Assembly (NCBI GenBank): GCA_002762785.1
Contig: PCXY01000006.1
Location: 1 to 55,097, forward strand
Length of the DNA: 55,097 nt
DNA from: Candidatus Woesearchaeota archaeon CG10_big_fil_rev_8_21_14_0_10_45_16
GTDB lineage: Archaea > Nanobdellota > Nanobdellia > Woesearchaeales > GW2011-AR9
Reading direction: 5' to 3'
Shown: piece after piece, positions 7,214 through 14,327 of the stretch
Position numbering within the stretch: position 1 is the stretch's first letter
Layout: the number at the start of each line of letters is the position of its first letter
Made by a program: the position numbers and the translations under genes
Notes under the pieces: generated by a model
The model's input: the letters and a program-made list of their open reading frames with translations, nothing else
Database searches by the model: none
Told to the model about the DNA's origin: nothing

Positions 7214-7992
7214 CGGCCGTCTTTTCGGTTGAATGAGGCTGTAGATTGCTTGTCACTGAATTTTTCCAAGACTTTCTGGACATCTTTAAGAGTCTTTTCA
7301 GCCGGCTTATAATCAAAATCCTCTATCCGCAACATAAAACGGCCGGCGCCAAGGTAGGCTAAAGTGATCGTGTCAGAAACCTTCTCGATGCTCTGCAAGA
7401 CTTTCTTGATCTTTTCCACACCACTAGAATCATAAGTTTGTAACTGCACTTCACCTTCGATGACGATCTTCTTTGGCTTGAACTTCTCGATAACTGCTTC
7501 GGTGATCTCATCGGCTAATGGTTTTTTCAGACCTAGTTTCTGCAAGTCCACCTTGCTATCGACGATGTCTTTGAAACAGAGAAAGATATGTGAATATTCT
7601 TTAAAGATAACGTCGCTGATCTCCTGATAGAGCTTCTCAGCAGGTTTCTTAAGCTTAGTAGCCAGGTTTTTGATCAGCTGTTCTGCTTTCAGTTCCTGCT
7701 TGATCTCATCCAGCTTCTCGCGTCTTTGATTAGAATTTACACGGCGCAAGGACAAGTCGATATGCCCTTTCTCTTTGTCTACTCTCAGTACTTTACAGAC
7801 TATCTGACGGCCGTCGCTGACAAAATCCCGCAGGTTGCGGATCCTTCCGGGAGAGACTTCCGAGATGTGGACGATCCCCGATTTCCGTTCGTATTCCAGA
7901 AGATCGACGAAGACAGAGTTAGGATAGATCTTAGATACTTTACATAAGACGATCTCGTCTTCTTCCGGGTAGCCGTGTCGTATGTAAAACAT
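7210..7992 (-). CDS. Translation initiation factor aIF2 subunit alpha
   Basis: 260 aa, full length. It starts with an S1/OB-fold domain (about 8-85): EDEIVLCKVSKIYPNSVFVDL, GIVHISEVSPGRIRN, KGHIDLSLRRV. This is followed by the helical middle domain and the C-terminal alpha/beta domain (FKPKKIVIEGEVQLQTY..., GAGRFMLRIED). In the aIF2 heterotrimer the alpha subunit contacts the gamma subunit and helps deliver Met-tRNAi to the small ribosomal subunit. It sits between eS27 (83 bp upstream) and nop10 (4-bp overlap). Confidence 0.96.
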   Translation of the reverse strand: MFYIRHGYPEEDEIVLCKVSKIYPNSVFVDLLEYERKSGIVHISEVSPGRIRNLRDFVSDGRQIVCKVLRVDKEKGHIDLSLRRVNSNQRREKLDEIKQELKAEQLIKNLATKLKKPAEKLYQEISDVIFKEYSHIFLCFKDIVDSKVDLQKLGLKKPLADEITEAVIEKFKPKKIVIEGEVQLQTYDSSGVEKIKKVLQSIEKVSDTITLAYLGAGRFMLRIEDFDYKPAEKTLKDVQKVLEKFSDKQSTASFNRKDGR

Positions 7993-8075
7993 TTTATTAT
8001 CTATGGCAGGGGCTTCTTTATAAATCTTATTGGAATTGTGGGTCTTACAGATAAGACTAGACCAGAAAAAAAACT

Positions 8076-8249
8076 TTATTCCAGAACTTCTAAAACTCTG
8101 GCTGAAATCTTAGACTTGCCGCCGGACGGGTACGCCAGTTCTTTGCTACAGACTAGACAGGTGACAACATTACTGGCATTGCCAAAGATAACCTGCTCAT
8201 TCTTGCACTTTGAACAGCGGACTTTGATAAATTTGCTTTTAGTTTCCAT
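8076..8249 (-). CDS. rps27e: Small ribosomal subunit protein eS27
   Basis: 57 aa. Four cysteines form a zinc ribbon (RCSKCKNEQ... TCLVCSKEL), followed by the family signature AYPSGGKSKISARVLEVLE. This is the standard archaeal S27e length and sequence pattern. It directly follows eL42 (2-bp gap), the conserved archaeal gene order before aIF2-alpha. Confidence 0.96.
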   Translation of the reverse strand: METKSKFIKVRCSKCKNEQVIFGNASNVVTCLVCSKELAYPSGGKSKISARVLEVLE

Positions 8250-8251
8250 AT

Positions 8252-8560
8252 TTAGATCAACTCAACTTTCTTGGAACGGATACCTACTGGCTGGCAGGAT
8301 ACTTTCTTGCAGACATCACAGGCATAACGGAAATCAGTCTTTTTAGTGTTTTTAGCACCGGTACGCTTGAACTTGGTCACCGCCGGTTTTGAATAACGTC
8401 CTAAACCGCCGACACCTCTGGCGCGGCCTCTCCTTCTAGCCCTATATTTTGAGCCTCTGCTGAGAGAACTAGCAGTCCTACGCTTGTTCTGAGAAACTTT
8501 ATGTGGAGTATGTTTCTTACAGCTCTTACATAGCCGCTTCATCGCTTTAGGGACCTTCAT
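8252..8560 (-). CDS. rpl44e: Large ribosomal subunit protein eL42 (L44e)
   Basis: 102 aa, slightly longer than the usual 92-95. It starts MKVPKAMKRLCKSCKKHTPHKV with the first CxxC, has a strongly basic centre (SRGSKYRARRRGRARG), and the second zinc pair CDVCKKVS near the C-terminus. The protein lines the 50S E-site. It heads the eL42-eS27-aIF2a-nop10 block, and pth2 lies 39 bp upstream in the same direction. Confidence 0.96.
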   Translation of the reverse strand: MKVPKAMKRLCKSCKKHTPHKVSQNKRRTASSLSRGSKYRARRRGRARGVGGLGRYSKPAVTKFKRTGAKNTKKTDFRYACDVCKKVSCQPVGIRSKKVELI

Positions 8561-8599
8561 AGCATGCTTGAGGAAGGCGGTTATTTATAAAAGTTTCCG

Positions 8600-8944
8600 T
8601 TATAGAAGTGGCAATTCTCCTGTTAGAACGTCTATATCAGCTTCTTCGGCCGGTCCGATGCCCACACAAGTCCTGGTTCCGGGAGCGACCACCGTATGGC
8701 CGGCATCCGTTATCAAAGAAGCTGGAAGACCTTCGTCCTTGGCTTTCTGGAAATATTTTACCAGCTCTTTCTCATCCTTCACTTTCAGAACGATCTTAGC
8801 CATCCCTTCAGAACGCCAGGCTTTCACCATCTGTTGGTCGGCTTTTAGCACCGCATCGACGCTGGCATGGGCAGCCTGGGCGCAGGCCTTGCCTTTCGGC
8901 AGCTTTAAGTCCTGCCGTACTAAGATAACCTGTTTATACTTCAT
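8600..8944 (-). CDS. pth2: Peptidyl-tRNA hydrolase, Pth2 family
   Basis: 114 aa, typical Pth2. The signature LVRQDLKLPKGKACAQAAHAS carries the catalytic Lys/Asp region, followed by GLPASLITDAGHTVVAPGTRTCVGIGP and the C-terminal DVLTGELPLL. It frees peptides from stalled peptidyl-tRNA. A TATA-like sequence (TTTTTATA on the minus strand, 8967-8974) lies about 23 bp before the ATG, implying a leaderless message. A family A element begins 14 bp beyond that TATA box. Confidence 0.96.
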   Translation of the reverse strand: MKYKQVILVRQDLKLPKGKACAQAAHASVDAVLKADQQMVKAWRSEGMAKIVLKVKDEKELVKYFQKAKDEGLPASLITDAGHTVVAPGTRTCVGIGPAEEADIDVLTGELPLL

Positions 8945-8966
8945 GTGAGGACGTAATCAGAAAAGG

Positions 8967-8974
8967 TATAAAAA
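8967..8974 (-). promoter_or_regulatory. TATA box for pth2 and the downstream translation operon
   Basis: The minus strand reads CCTTTTTATACC. Its distance to the pth2 ATG (8944) is about 23 bp, fitting leaderless transcription. The family A element at 8989-9113 starts right behind the expected BRE position. Confidence 0.5.
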
Positions 8975-8988
8975 GGCTGTGGTTGAAT

Positions 8989-9113
8989 GAACGTATTTAG
9001 TTGAGTGGGTGAGCGCCGCCAAATGAGGCACATTTTTGCCATAATAAAATTAAAATAAGCGCAAAAATCTACGTGCCGTGCTGCGCTTACAAGGAACGCA
9101 ACTAAATATGTAC
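8989..9113. mobile_element. Family A MITE-like element with exact 8-bp target duplication
   Basis: 125 bp. Left end GAACGTATTTAGTTGAG..TGAGCGCCGCC; right end GCCGTGCTGCGCTTAC..AACTAAATATGTAC. The two ends are imperfect inverted repeats of about 32 bp. GGTTGAAT stands immediately before (8981-8988) and immediately after (9114-9121), a perfect 8-bp direct duplication of the kind left by transposase-mediated insertion. No coding capacity. This copy is the empty version of the site into which family B is inserted in the copy at 37782-38121. It lies upstream of the pth2 promoter. Confidence 0.85.
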
Positions 9114-9174
9114 GGTTGAATGAAGAAAGGATTAAAGTACTTAAGATAATAATAATGATAATAATATAAAAAAC

Positions 9175-9954
9175 CTATTCCTTCTGCGCCAGCTTGGTGA
9201 AGTATTCCACAAAGTGAGGAGCTTCTACCCAAACAGCTGAATCGTAGCTTTTATGAACTTTCATATCGTCGGTCAAGAATAGCAAGATCTCTTTCTTGTC
9301 GACTGCACAGAATCGAGCATTGTCAGCGCTTTTACCGGTGACGACCTTGCCCAATTTGGAGAGCAAAGCGACGGATTCTTTTGAAGTTCCAGGTGGAACG
9401 GAAAAGGTCACATCGACGCCGGTCTTGGCAGCGCGTTTGAAATAGTTAGCAAGAAGTTCATATTTTCGTCCTGCTCCTTCTTTGGAAGTCTTGATCAAGA
9501 TCTCTTTCTTGGCACCTTTTATCATGGAAACCAGATGCTCGTAGACCTTATCACGGCCTCTGAAAGCGCCTGATCTGTCAGTTGGATCGACCAATTTGAT
9601 GCCTTCAGTATGAAGAGTGTTCAATTCGCCGAGAACTTCACTGTCTTTAAGGTTGGATAAGACTGTGTTTCGTTGGTCAGCTTCTTCAACGACCCTTTTC
9701 TTGACACGTTCGATAACCTCAGAAGGGGGAACTGCCAGATATTTGATCGGTTTGCCGACTTTAACTATGATAAAGCCTTTTTTCTCCAGGGATTCCAGTA
9801 CATCATAAGCCCGGGAACGAGGAACGTTAGATATGTCAGATAATTCACCTGCGGTGGAGACGCCTCTGCTTAGAAGAGCGATCCAGAGCTTGCTCTCGTA
9901 TGAGTTAAGACCGAAGTCTTTGAGCTTGTTTAAAAAGTCTTTTTGGACGATCAT
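9175..9954 (-). CDS. TrmB-like transcriptional regulator
   Basis: 259 aa from the chosen start. The N-terminal winged helix (LKDFGLNSYESKLWIALLSRG, then AGELSDISNVPRSRAYDVLESLEKKGFI) is the TrmB signature, followed by a coiled-coil-like helix (VIERVKKRVVEEADQ) and a C-terminal effector-type domain. The family senses sugars or other ligands and represses or activates metabolic genes. I chose the ATG at 9954 because GGAGGG lies 9 nt upstream; an in-frame start at 9990 precedes that site. The target is unknown. A 57-bp spacer with a TATA-like patch separates it from the 122-aa membrane gene upstream. Confidence 0.85.
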   Translation of the reverse strand: MIVQKDFLNKLKDFGLNSYESKLWIALLSRGVSTAGELSDISNVPRSRAYDVLESLEKKGFIIVKVGKPIKYLAVPPSEVIERVKKRVVEEADQRNTVLSNLKDSEVLGELNTLHTEGIKLVDPTDRSGAFRGRDKVYEHLVSMIKGAKKEILIKTSKEGAGRKYELLANYFKRAAKTGVDVTFSVPPGTSKESVALLSKLGKVVTGKSADNARFCAVDKKEILLFLTDDMKVHKSYDSAVWVEAPHFVEYFTKLAQKE

Positions 9955-10048
9955 TATTATTTTCCCTCCCTGGTGTCTAAACATCTTCACCTAAACACGT
10001 AGGGTAGGAAGCTAGAATGATGGTTTCTTTATAAATCTTTCGTGGTAG

Positions 10049-10417
10049 TTAGTACTTGTTAGTGGTTATTAAATGGCTTCCCGAAAGTTTTTCGTAAACG
10101 GCTTTATAGACTAGCCCATATCCCATCACGGCCCAAGCCATGTCTGCAGACATCTCAACAAAACCTTCCGCATTTACGACTCCCCATACGCCTCCAGCTC
10201 CGAAACTAACATAATACCCAATCTTCCGCCGTAACTGACATTCTTTGGCAGCAGGAGCGAGATACTCCTCCAAAGCGGTCCCCTCAACACTAGCGGCCAC
10301 CTTCCTGAAATCACGATAATCCTGCCAGGCGTAATATGCTCCTAACGTTACACCAAGAAGGCTGGCTCCGGCGATTCGCAACCAGACCGCCCCGGCCATA
10401 ATCTCATCCAGAGTCAT
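10049..10417 (-). CDS. Small membrane protein, last gene of the accessory island
   Basis: 122 aa, unrecognised. Hydrophobic stretches at about 10-28, 66-83 and 92-108 suggest two or three TMs, with a charged loop (WQDYRDFRKVAASVEG) between the first and second. The start overlaps the end of the AAA+ ATPase gene by 14 bp, so the two are translationally coupled. It may anchor the ATPase or protease of the island at the membrane, which is inference from gene order. Confidence 0.65.
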   Translation of the reverse strand: MTLDEIMAGAVWLRIAGASLLGVTLGAYYAWQDYRDFRKVAASVEGTALEEYLAPAAKECQLRRKIGYYVSFGAGGVWGVVNAEGFVEMSADMAWAVMGYGLVYKAVYEKLSGSHLITTNKY

Positions 10418-11483
10418 TAGAAAAACCGATCCTCCTTTGCTTTGAAAACGAACCTGATGCTGTAAGATAACGCTGCTGGCAGCGCTGGTTGACAGCTGCC
10501 ATGATATCGTCTGTCCCTAGGTAGGCGCTGGCGCTCAGTTCATCATTTTCGATAAAATCCTTGATCTTGTTTCTGGCAGCGATCGCCAGGGCCTCGTGGA
10601 CATCAGCGCCGGTAAAACCCTGCTGGTGCATGGTAGCAGCTATCGATCGGTAATCCAACTCTTGGTAGATCCCATGCGCTTCACCACCAAGTCTCTGTTT
10701 CTGCCTTCGTTCCTGAAGAGAAACCTGCTTACGAAAGATCTGTTCCAACCCTTTAAGATCAGGAGGAGGTATCTCCACCACATAACTGAAACGGCCGGCG
10801 CGCAGCAGAGCTTCATCGACCATCTCTATCTTATTTGTCGCCGCAACAAGGATTATCCCTTCTTTCTTTCCCGACGCGCCGTCCATGAAATCGTTCAAGG
10901 TGACGACAGCGCGGTCCATCACGCCATGGCTGTGATATCCCCTCTTTGTGAGGAGCTGTTCAGCCTCATCCAAGAACACTAACACTTTTCTTCCGGTTTT
11001 TTTATATGCCTCAAAACTTTTGTCAAGTATTATCCGTAGAGTCTTCTCAGTCTCGCCAACATATTTGTCTATGACATCCGTAAGTCTTAGATTGACAAAA
11101 AATGTTTCCAGTTCGGTAGCTAAAGCTTTGGCGATCATCGTCTTGCCAGTCCCCGGAGGTCCATACATGAACAGACTTTCAGGCGGATTGATCACATAAT
11201 AATCGTAAAGCGTAGGATGAGCAAGGCCGTACCTGAATTCATGCAGCTTGTCGATGACCGCATCCAGGCCGCCCACATCAGCCAACCTAACCTGGTTTTC
11301 TTCCTCGGCCGGAATCGTTACCTGCAATGAAGTGGCCTCTTCTCTTTCTTTGTACTGCTTTAGCTGTTTCTCCAGCAGAGAATTTTTCCTTTGAAGAGCG
11401 TTGATCAGTTCAGCTTGCTTATTGATCACTTTCTTTTTAGCATCTTCTTCAGTTATATCTTCTAAGATCGTCTCTACCATCAC
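10404..11483 (-). CDS. AAA+ ATPase with N-terminal coiled coil
   Basis: 359 aa. A coiled coil (about 12-50) is followed by the AAA module: Walker A GPPGTGKT (108-115), pore-loop-like DKYVGETEKT (139-148), Walker B VLVFLDEAE (167-175), sensor-1 AATN (214-217), arginine-finger region LRAGRF (227-232), then a helical lid. This is the classical AAA clade of PAN, Cdc48 and ARC, which unfold or remodel proteins. The OB domain of PAN is absent, and no C-terminal HbYX proteasome motif is seen (it ends GFSNDSG), so it is not an ordinary proteasome activator. It overlaps the protease lipoprotein gene by 4 bp, suggesting a shared task. Confidence 0.85.
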   Translation of the reverse strand: MMVETILEDITEEDAKKKVINKQAELINALQRKNSLLEKQLKQYKEREEATSLQVTIPAEEENQVRLADVGGLDAVIDKLHEFRYGLAHPTLYDYYVINPPESLFMYGPPGTGKTMIAKALATELETFFVNLRLTDVIDKYVGETEKTLRIILDKSFEAYKKTGRKVLVFLDEAEQLLTKRGYHSHGVMDRAVVTLNDFMDGASGKKEGIILVAATNKIEMVDEALLRAGRFSYVVEIPPPDLKGLEQIFRKQVSLQERRQKQRLGGEAHGIYQELDYRSIAATMHQQGFTGADVHEALAIAARNKIKDFIENDELSASAYLGTDDIMAAVNQRCQQRYLTASGSFSKQRRIGFSNDSG

Positions 11484-12400
11484 TTCCCCTCCGGATACAA
11501 AAAGGATCCAATTTTTTCTGTTGGAGCGTAGAACAACATGTCCATATGCCGGGTGAAGATCGTTTTCTCACCATCAGGGATGCGTCTTAAGCTGTTGGTG
11601 ATGCCGATCAGATGAAACTCGCCTCCCAAGTATGCGATCACTTGACCGCCGCTCATCCCGGGTTCGATATAACAGAAAGCTCGATCATGATTTTCATCCT
11701 GATAAGACGAAGAAAGGCAGGCTCCAAAATAAAGCTTCAAGCCGTTGGCAAAACCTAGAACATAGATGTTAGTCGGAGCGACATCTTCTTTTTTTCCTAA
11801 AGATAATCCTTCCAGATAAGGGATCTGCGTCATGGTGGAAAGGACCGCTGCGTCAAAGTCAGGAGATTCTCTCTCAAGGACCACCTCAATATCATCTGAG
11901 GGGTCATCATCCGCAAGATTGTCCACCAACTCGTACTTTATGCCGGTCCTTGGAAAGACAGCGATACGACGCTCCAATAGATCTTCCAGGGCTTTGTTCC
12001 CAGCAAGACCTTGTCTTAATTTTTCTATCTCTTTCAATAGTTCTTCTGGAAGGCTTTCACCGTTCTCTTTCCAGATGTAAATTGCATCTGGCTTATCCGT
12101 AACATGTTTAGCAGTAGCAAGGTAAGTTTTCCCTTCTTTTTTTTGGTATGCAAAAGCAGTGCCGCCATGGACAGTGTCGGGAAAACCGTTATAAGAAGCA
12201 GTCACCCGCAAGCAATATGTTCCAGCGATCTGCTCACGCATAGCTTCCTGTAAAGAACGAAGCTCATCCCCATCTTTGATGTCGATCTGTCTCGACTGCT
12301 GCTCTGACTTTTCAACAGACCGCTGCGGCGTATGGATGGTGCAGTTGCTGGCCGTCGCCAAGAACAGCGTTGTCACTAGCTTAGCTAAAGTTTTCTTCAT
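11480..12400 (-). CDS. Lipoprotein with trypsin-like serine protease domain
   Basis: 306 aa. The signal peptide ends in a lipobox-like ATASNC with Cys20. The chymotrypsin-fold catalytic triad is visible: His99 in ATAKHV, Asp183 in DFDAAVL, and Ser250 in PGMSGGQV (GxSGG). There is an inserted helical/acidic region between His and Asp (about 112-175). It is probably anchored outside the membrane as an HtrA/V8-like endopeptidase; no PDZ domain is present. The 4-bp overlap with the AAA+ ATPase gene is notable because the lipoprotein signal puts the protease outside while the ATPase must be inside. Confidence 0.85.
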   Translation of the reverse strand: MKKTLAKLVTTLFLATASNCTIHTPQRSVEKSEQQSRQIDIKDGDELRSLQEAMREQIAGTYCLRVTASYNGFPDTVHGGTAFAYQKKEGKTYLATAKHVTDKPDAIYIWKENGESLPEELLKEIEKLRQGLAGNKALEDLLERRIAVFPRTGIKYELVDNLADDDPSDDIEVVLERESPDFDAAVLSTMTQIPYLEGLSLGKKEDVAPTNIYVLGFANGLKLYFGACLSSSYQDENHDRAFCYIEPGMSGGQVIAYLGGEFHLIGITNSLRRIPDGEKTIFTRHMDMLFYAPTEKIGSFLYPEGK

Positions 12401-12462
12401 AGTTCCACCTCATGTTAGGAACAACCGCCTTTGCGATCAGGGCAGGTTATTCTTATGAACGT

Positions 12463-12497
12463 TCATCTGTCATCTGTCATCCGTCATCTGTCATCTG
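12463..12497. repeat. Five tandem copies of a 7-bp unit
   Basis: TCATCTG repeated five times, the third copy reading TCATCCG. It starts in the 90-bp gap before the protease lipoprotein and runs over the stop codon of the 82-aa gene (12491). A heptamer tract is unstable by slippage: changes in copy number would alter promoter spacing for the protease gene or the reading frame at the 82-aa gene's end. Confidence 0.85.
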
Positions 12498-12739
12498 TTG
12501 AGCGGCTCGTAAGTACAGACGGGAAGATAGATCTCCTGACCATCTATCATCCGCGGCGCCTCGATACCATGGCGATAAGGACATTCCTGGCTGGCAATAG
12601 CCGTGCATTCTCGATGTTTTCCAACTTCGATCTGATATAATCCATCTCTTACAAGACAACGCTGCCAAGAAAAAACTGGAAACAAGTCCTCTGCTATCTG
12701 CAGTGCTTCTTCCAAAGCTATTCGTTCATCAAAAACCAT
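12491..12739 (-). CDS. Small Cys-containing protein, island member
   Basis: 82 aa, unrecognised. An N-terminal helix (DERIALEEALQIAEDLF) is followed by a Cys-rich part with RCLVR, HREC, ASQEC and VCTYEPLNR. The RCLVR and YEPxNxR words also occur in the 92-aa protein at 13495-13773, so the two may be diverged paralogues with a zinc site. It overlaps the upstream lipoprotein gene by 11 bp. A heptamer tandem repeat supplies its stop codon. Confidence 0.6.
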   Translation of the reverse strand: MVFDERIALEEALQIAEDLFPVFSWQRCLVRDGLYQIEVGKHRECTAIASQECPYRHGIEAPRMIDGQEIYLPVCTYEPLNR

Positions 12740-13298
12740 AGCCGAACCCCACTAGATGGATTATCTCATTTGGTGTGATCTTAGGGCTGTAAACCCCCGT
12801 AAGGGAAGAGACGTATCCCAGCAATGACGCCTGCAAGAACGGACTTCCTTCAGCGCTTACTGAAGAAAGCAACGAACCTGAACCTCCACCTTCCACACTG
12901 AACTTTGAATCTGCCAGGATCATGTCAATGTTGCAGCCAGCGCCAAGACGGAAGGATAGGCCGGCAGATGAGGATGAAGCATCTAGGATTTCACGTTCCA
13001 GGAAGGGGGAGAACAAGAGACGTTTAAAGTGGCGCCGGCTTTCTACTGAAATCTCTCCGACCAGAGAGACGTCCGTAAGATCAATATCATCGGTCTGAGT
13101 TCTATCCTGCCATTCACCATACAATACATCCAGACCAAAATAATGCGGATCTTCAGCAGCTTTCTCCTGAGTGATCCTGACACCATCCATCGGCTGCGAT
13201 GTTTCTCCCCTTGCATACATCAACGCGGTGCTGCCAGAACAGCCTGCAGTTAGCGACAGAATCGCCGATGCTGCTGTTCTCGCCAAAAAACGGTTCAT
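12729..13298 (-). CDS. Predicted lipoprotein of unknown function, island member
   Basis: 189 aa. The N-terminus MNRFLARTAASAILSLTAGC is a signal peptide with a lipobox (LTAGC, Cys20). The rest is Ser/Gly-rich and beta-prone, with a stretch (VEGGGSGSLLSSVSAEG) like a flexible linker and a C-terminal GFGYGF ending in aromatic Phe. In a Gram-negative bacterium that ending would hint at a beta-barrel; in an archaeon I draw no conclusion. It overlaps the 67-aa gene upstream by 4 bp (ATGA). Confidence 0.65.
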   Translation of the reverse strand: MNRFLARTAASAILSLTAGCSGSTALMYARGETSQPMDGVRITQEKAAEDPHYFGLDVLYGEWQDRTQTDDIDLTDVSLVGEISVESRRHFKRLLFSPFLEREILDASSSSAGLSFRLGAGCNIDMILADSKFSVEGGGSGSLLSSVSAEGSPFLQASLLGYVSSLTGVYSPKITPNEIIHLVGFGYGF

Positions 13299-13498
13299 AA
13301 TCGATACCTCTGTCGCATCGTGAAGACGAGGTACTTATCACCGCTCAGATGCATCATCCCTTTATCTTCTTCCAACAGCACTTCAGTAAGCTGCCGATAA
13401 CTGAGAGGGACCATGACGTCTTCTTCCAAGTCCGAATTATGCACCCGCCAGGGTATCACTCCACCATTATCCTGAACCCGTTCCTGTAAAGTTTTCAT
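13295..13498 (-). CDS. Small hypothetical protein, island member
   Basis: 67 aa from MKTLQERVQDNGGVIPW. A longer in-frame reading from 13645 exists, but the ATG at 13498 overlaps the preceding stop as ATGA and follows AGGTG, the usual coupling in this island. The protein is soluble, alpha/beta, with no Cys and no motif I recognise (YRQLTEVLLEED helix, LVFTMRQRYRL end). Confidence 0.55.
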   Translation of the reverse strand: MKTLQERVQDNGGVIPWRVHNSDLEEDVMVPLSYRQLTEVLLEEDKGMMHLSGDKYLVFTMRQRYRL

Positions 13499-13773
13499 GC
13501 TGCACCTCCTTTGAATCTTTGATATATCTCTCTGAGTTCTCTGACCCCGTACTGTTCGCGGCCGCAAGCCCAATAAGGGACAAGCATCGAAAAGAGGTCT
13601 TCTCCTTTCATCACATCCACCAGCCGATGTTCCAAGACCGGACATTCAAAATCACGACGCTGGTTGGTCGGTTCGTAAAGCCGGCAGTAAGGTTTCCCTT
13701 CCTGACTCAGGCCCTGATGCTGTTTCCGGACTAAGCATCTGGCCGTCTCTTCTCGGTTTTTATCTGAATCCAT
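13495..13773 (-). CDS. Small Cys-containing protein, island member
   Basis: 92 aa, unrecognised. Four Cys (RCLVR, KPYCRLYEP, FECPVLE, WACGRE) could bind one zinc ion. Its RCLVR and YEPTNQR words resemble those of the 82-aa protein three genes downstream. It starts inside the end of the 42-aa gene (14-bp overlap) and ends with an ATGA overlap to the 67-aa gene. Confidence 0.6.
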   Translation of the reverse strand: MDSDKNREETARCLVRKQHQGLSQEGKPYCRLYEPTNQRRDFECPVLEHRLVDVMKGEDLFSMLVPYWACGREQYGVRELREIYQRFKGGAA

Positions 13774-13888
13774 GCATATACCCCTCGTGGATCTGTTTCA
13801 CCTTATCTTCCTCCGAAAGGTCTGGGTCGTGAAGCAGACCATGGATCCGCCGCAAGGCCCGGTTGTAGTATGTCTCAGCTGGAACCAT
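13760..13888 (-). CDS. Very small protein, island member
   Basis: 42 aa starting MVPAETYYNRALRRIHGLLHD, mostly helical and amphipathic. The ATG at 13888 lies inside the end of the HExxH gene (14-bp overlap), and the stop lies within the start of the 92-aa gene. Tight overlap on both sides with an otherwise unbroken operon is the main support. Function unknown. Confidence 0.5.
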   Translation of the reverse strand: MVPAETYYNRALRRIHGLLHDPDLSEEDKVKQIHEGYMHGFR

Positions 13889-14327
13889 TGTTATCCTCCA
13901 CCCTATCCTTATCCCTATCCTTGTTCTTGTCCCTATCCTTGTCCCTGTCCCTATTCCTACCCTCTCTCCCACTCCGATCCCTATTCCCAGTCCATTCTCT
14001 CTGTATGACTGAAGCGAACTGTTGCCGTAGATAATCACGAAGAAGCGGGAACTGCAGATTGTATAGAGCAGATTGTTCTGTCTCCTCTTCCGACAACAGG
14101 CTTTCTTCATCATAATGATGGACAATCTCATGCAGGATCGTGATCAAGAAATCTTCCTCATCAACGATACGATCGGGGTTATACAAGATCCTTTGCTCTT
14201 CAACAAGGTATTCGCCAGCAATATCAAGAGAACGACGACAATAGGGCTTTGTAACACCAAGAGCATCCACTAGATGCTCAAGATCAAGATGCATGATCCT
14301 GTTTATCTGTGGTTCACTGATACTCAT
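13875..14327 (-). CDS. HExxH metallopeptidase-like protein with low-complexity tail
   Basis: 150 aa. Residues 60-73 contain FLITILHEIVHHYDE, an HExxH zinc site (His66, Glu67, His70) within a helix, as in ImmA/IrrE-size or SprT-like peptidases. An acidic third ligand could lie in the following ESLLSEEETEQSALYN helix. Residues 112-145 are Arg/Asp/Lys repeats (NRDRSG, DRDKDRDKN) encoded by a degenerate hexamer tract. The start overlaps the phosphoesterase stop (ATGA). A soluble cytosolic protease activity is inferred from the motif only. Confidence 0.7.
   Translation of the reverse strand: MSISEPQINRIMHLDLEHLVDALGVTKPYCRRSLDIAGEYLVEEQRILYNPDRIVDEEDFLITILHEIVHHYDEESLLSEEETEQSALYNLQFPLLRDYLRQQFASVIQREWTGNRDRSGREGRNRDRDKDRDKNKDRDKDRVEDNNGSS
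13901..13990. repeat. Degenerate hexanucleotide tract (CCTATC/CTTGTC type)
   Basis: About 90 bp of pyrimidine-rich 6-bp units with variants CCTATC, CTTGTC, CCTGTC and CCTATT on the plus strand. It encodes the Arg/Asp/Lys-rich tail of the HExxH protein. Slippage in multiples of six would keep the reading frame and only change tail length. Confidence 0.8.

Noticed and set aside
10404-11483. AAA+ ATPase as the proteasome-activating nucleotidase PAN
   Set aside because: It has the coiled coil and AAA module but lacks the OB domain and a C-terminal HbYX motif, and sits in an accessory operon rather than near psmA.
12401-12500. Possible CRISPR-like array near 12.46 kb
   Set aside because: Units are 7 bp, contiguous, without spacers. 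It is a simple tandem repeat. No CRISPR array or cas gene is seen in the window.
13295-13645. Longer 116-codon version of the 67-aa island gene
   Set aside because: The extra 49 codons overlap the 92-aa gene by 150 bp. The ATG at 13498 has the ATGA coupling used throughout the island.
13760-14131. 123-codon minus-strand ORF covering the hexamer tract in a second frame (GIGIGVGER...)
   Set aside because: Most of it is the alternative frame of the HExxH gene. Only its last 42 codons, with their own ATG at 13888, make sense in the operon.
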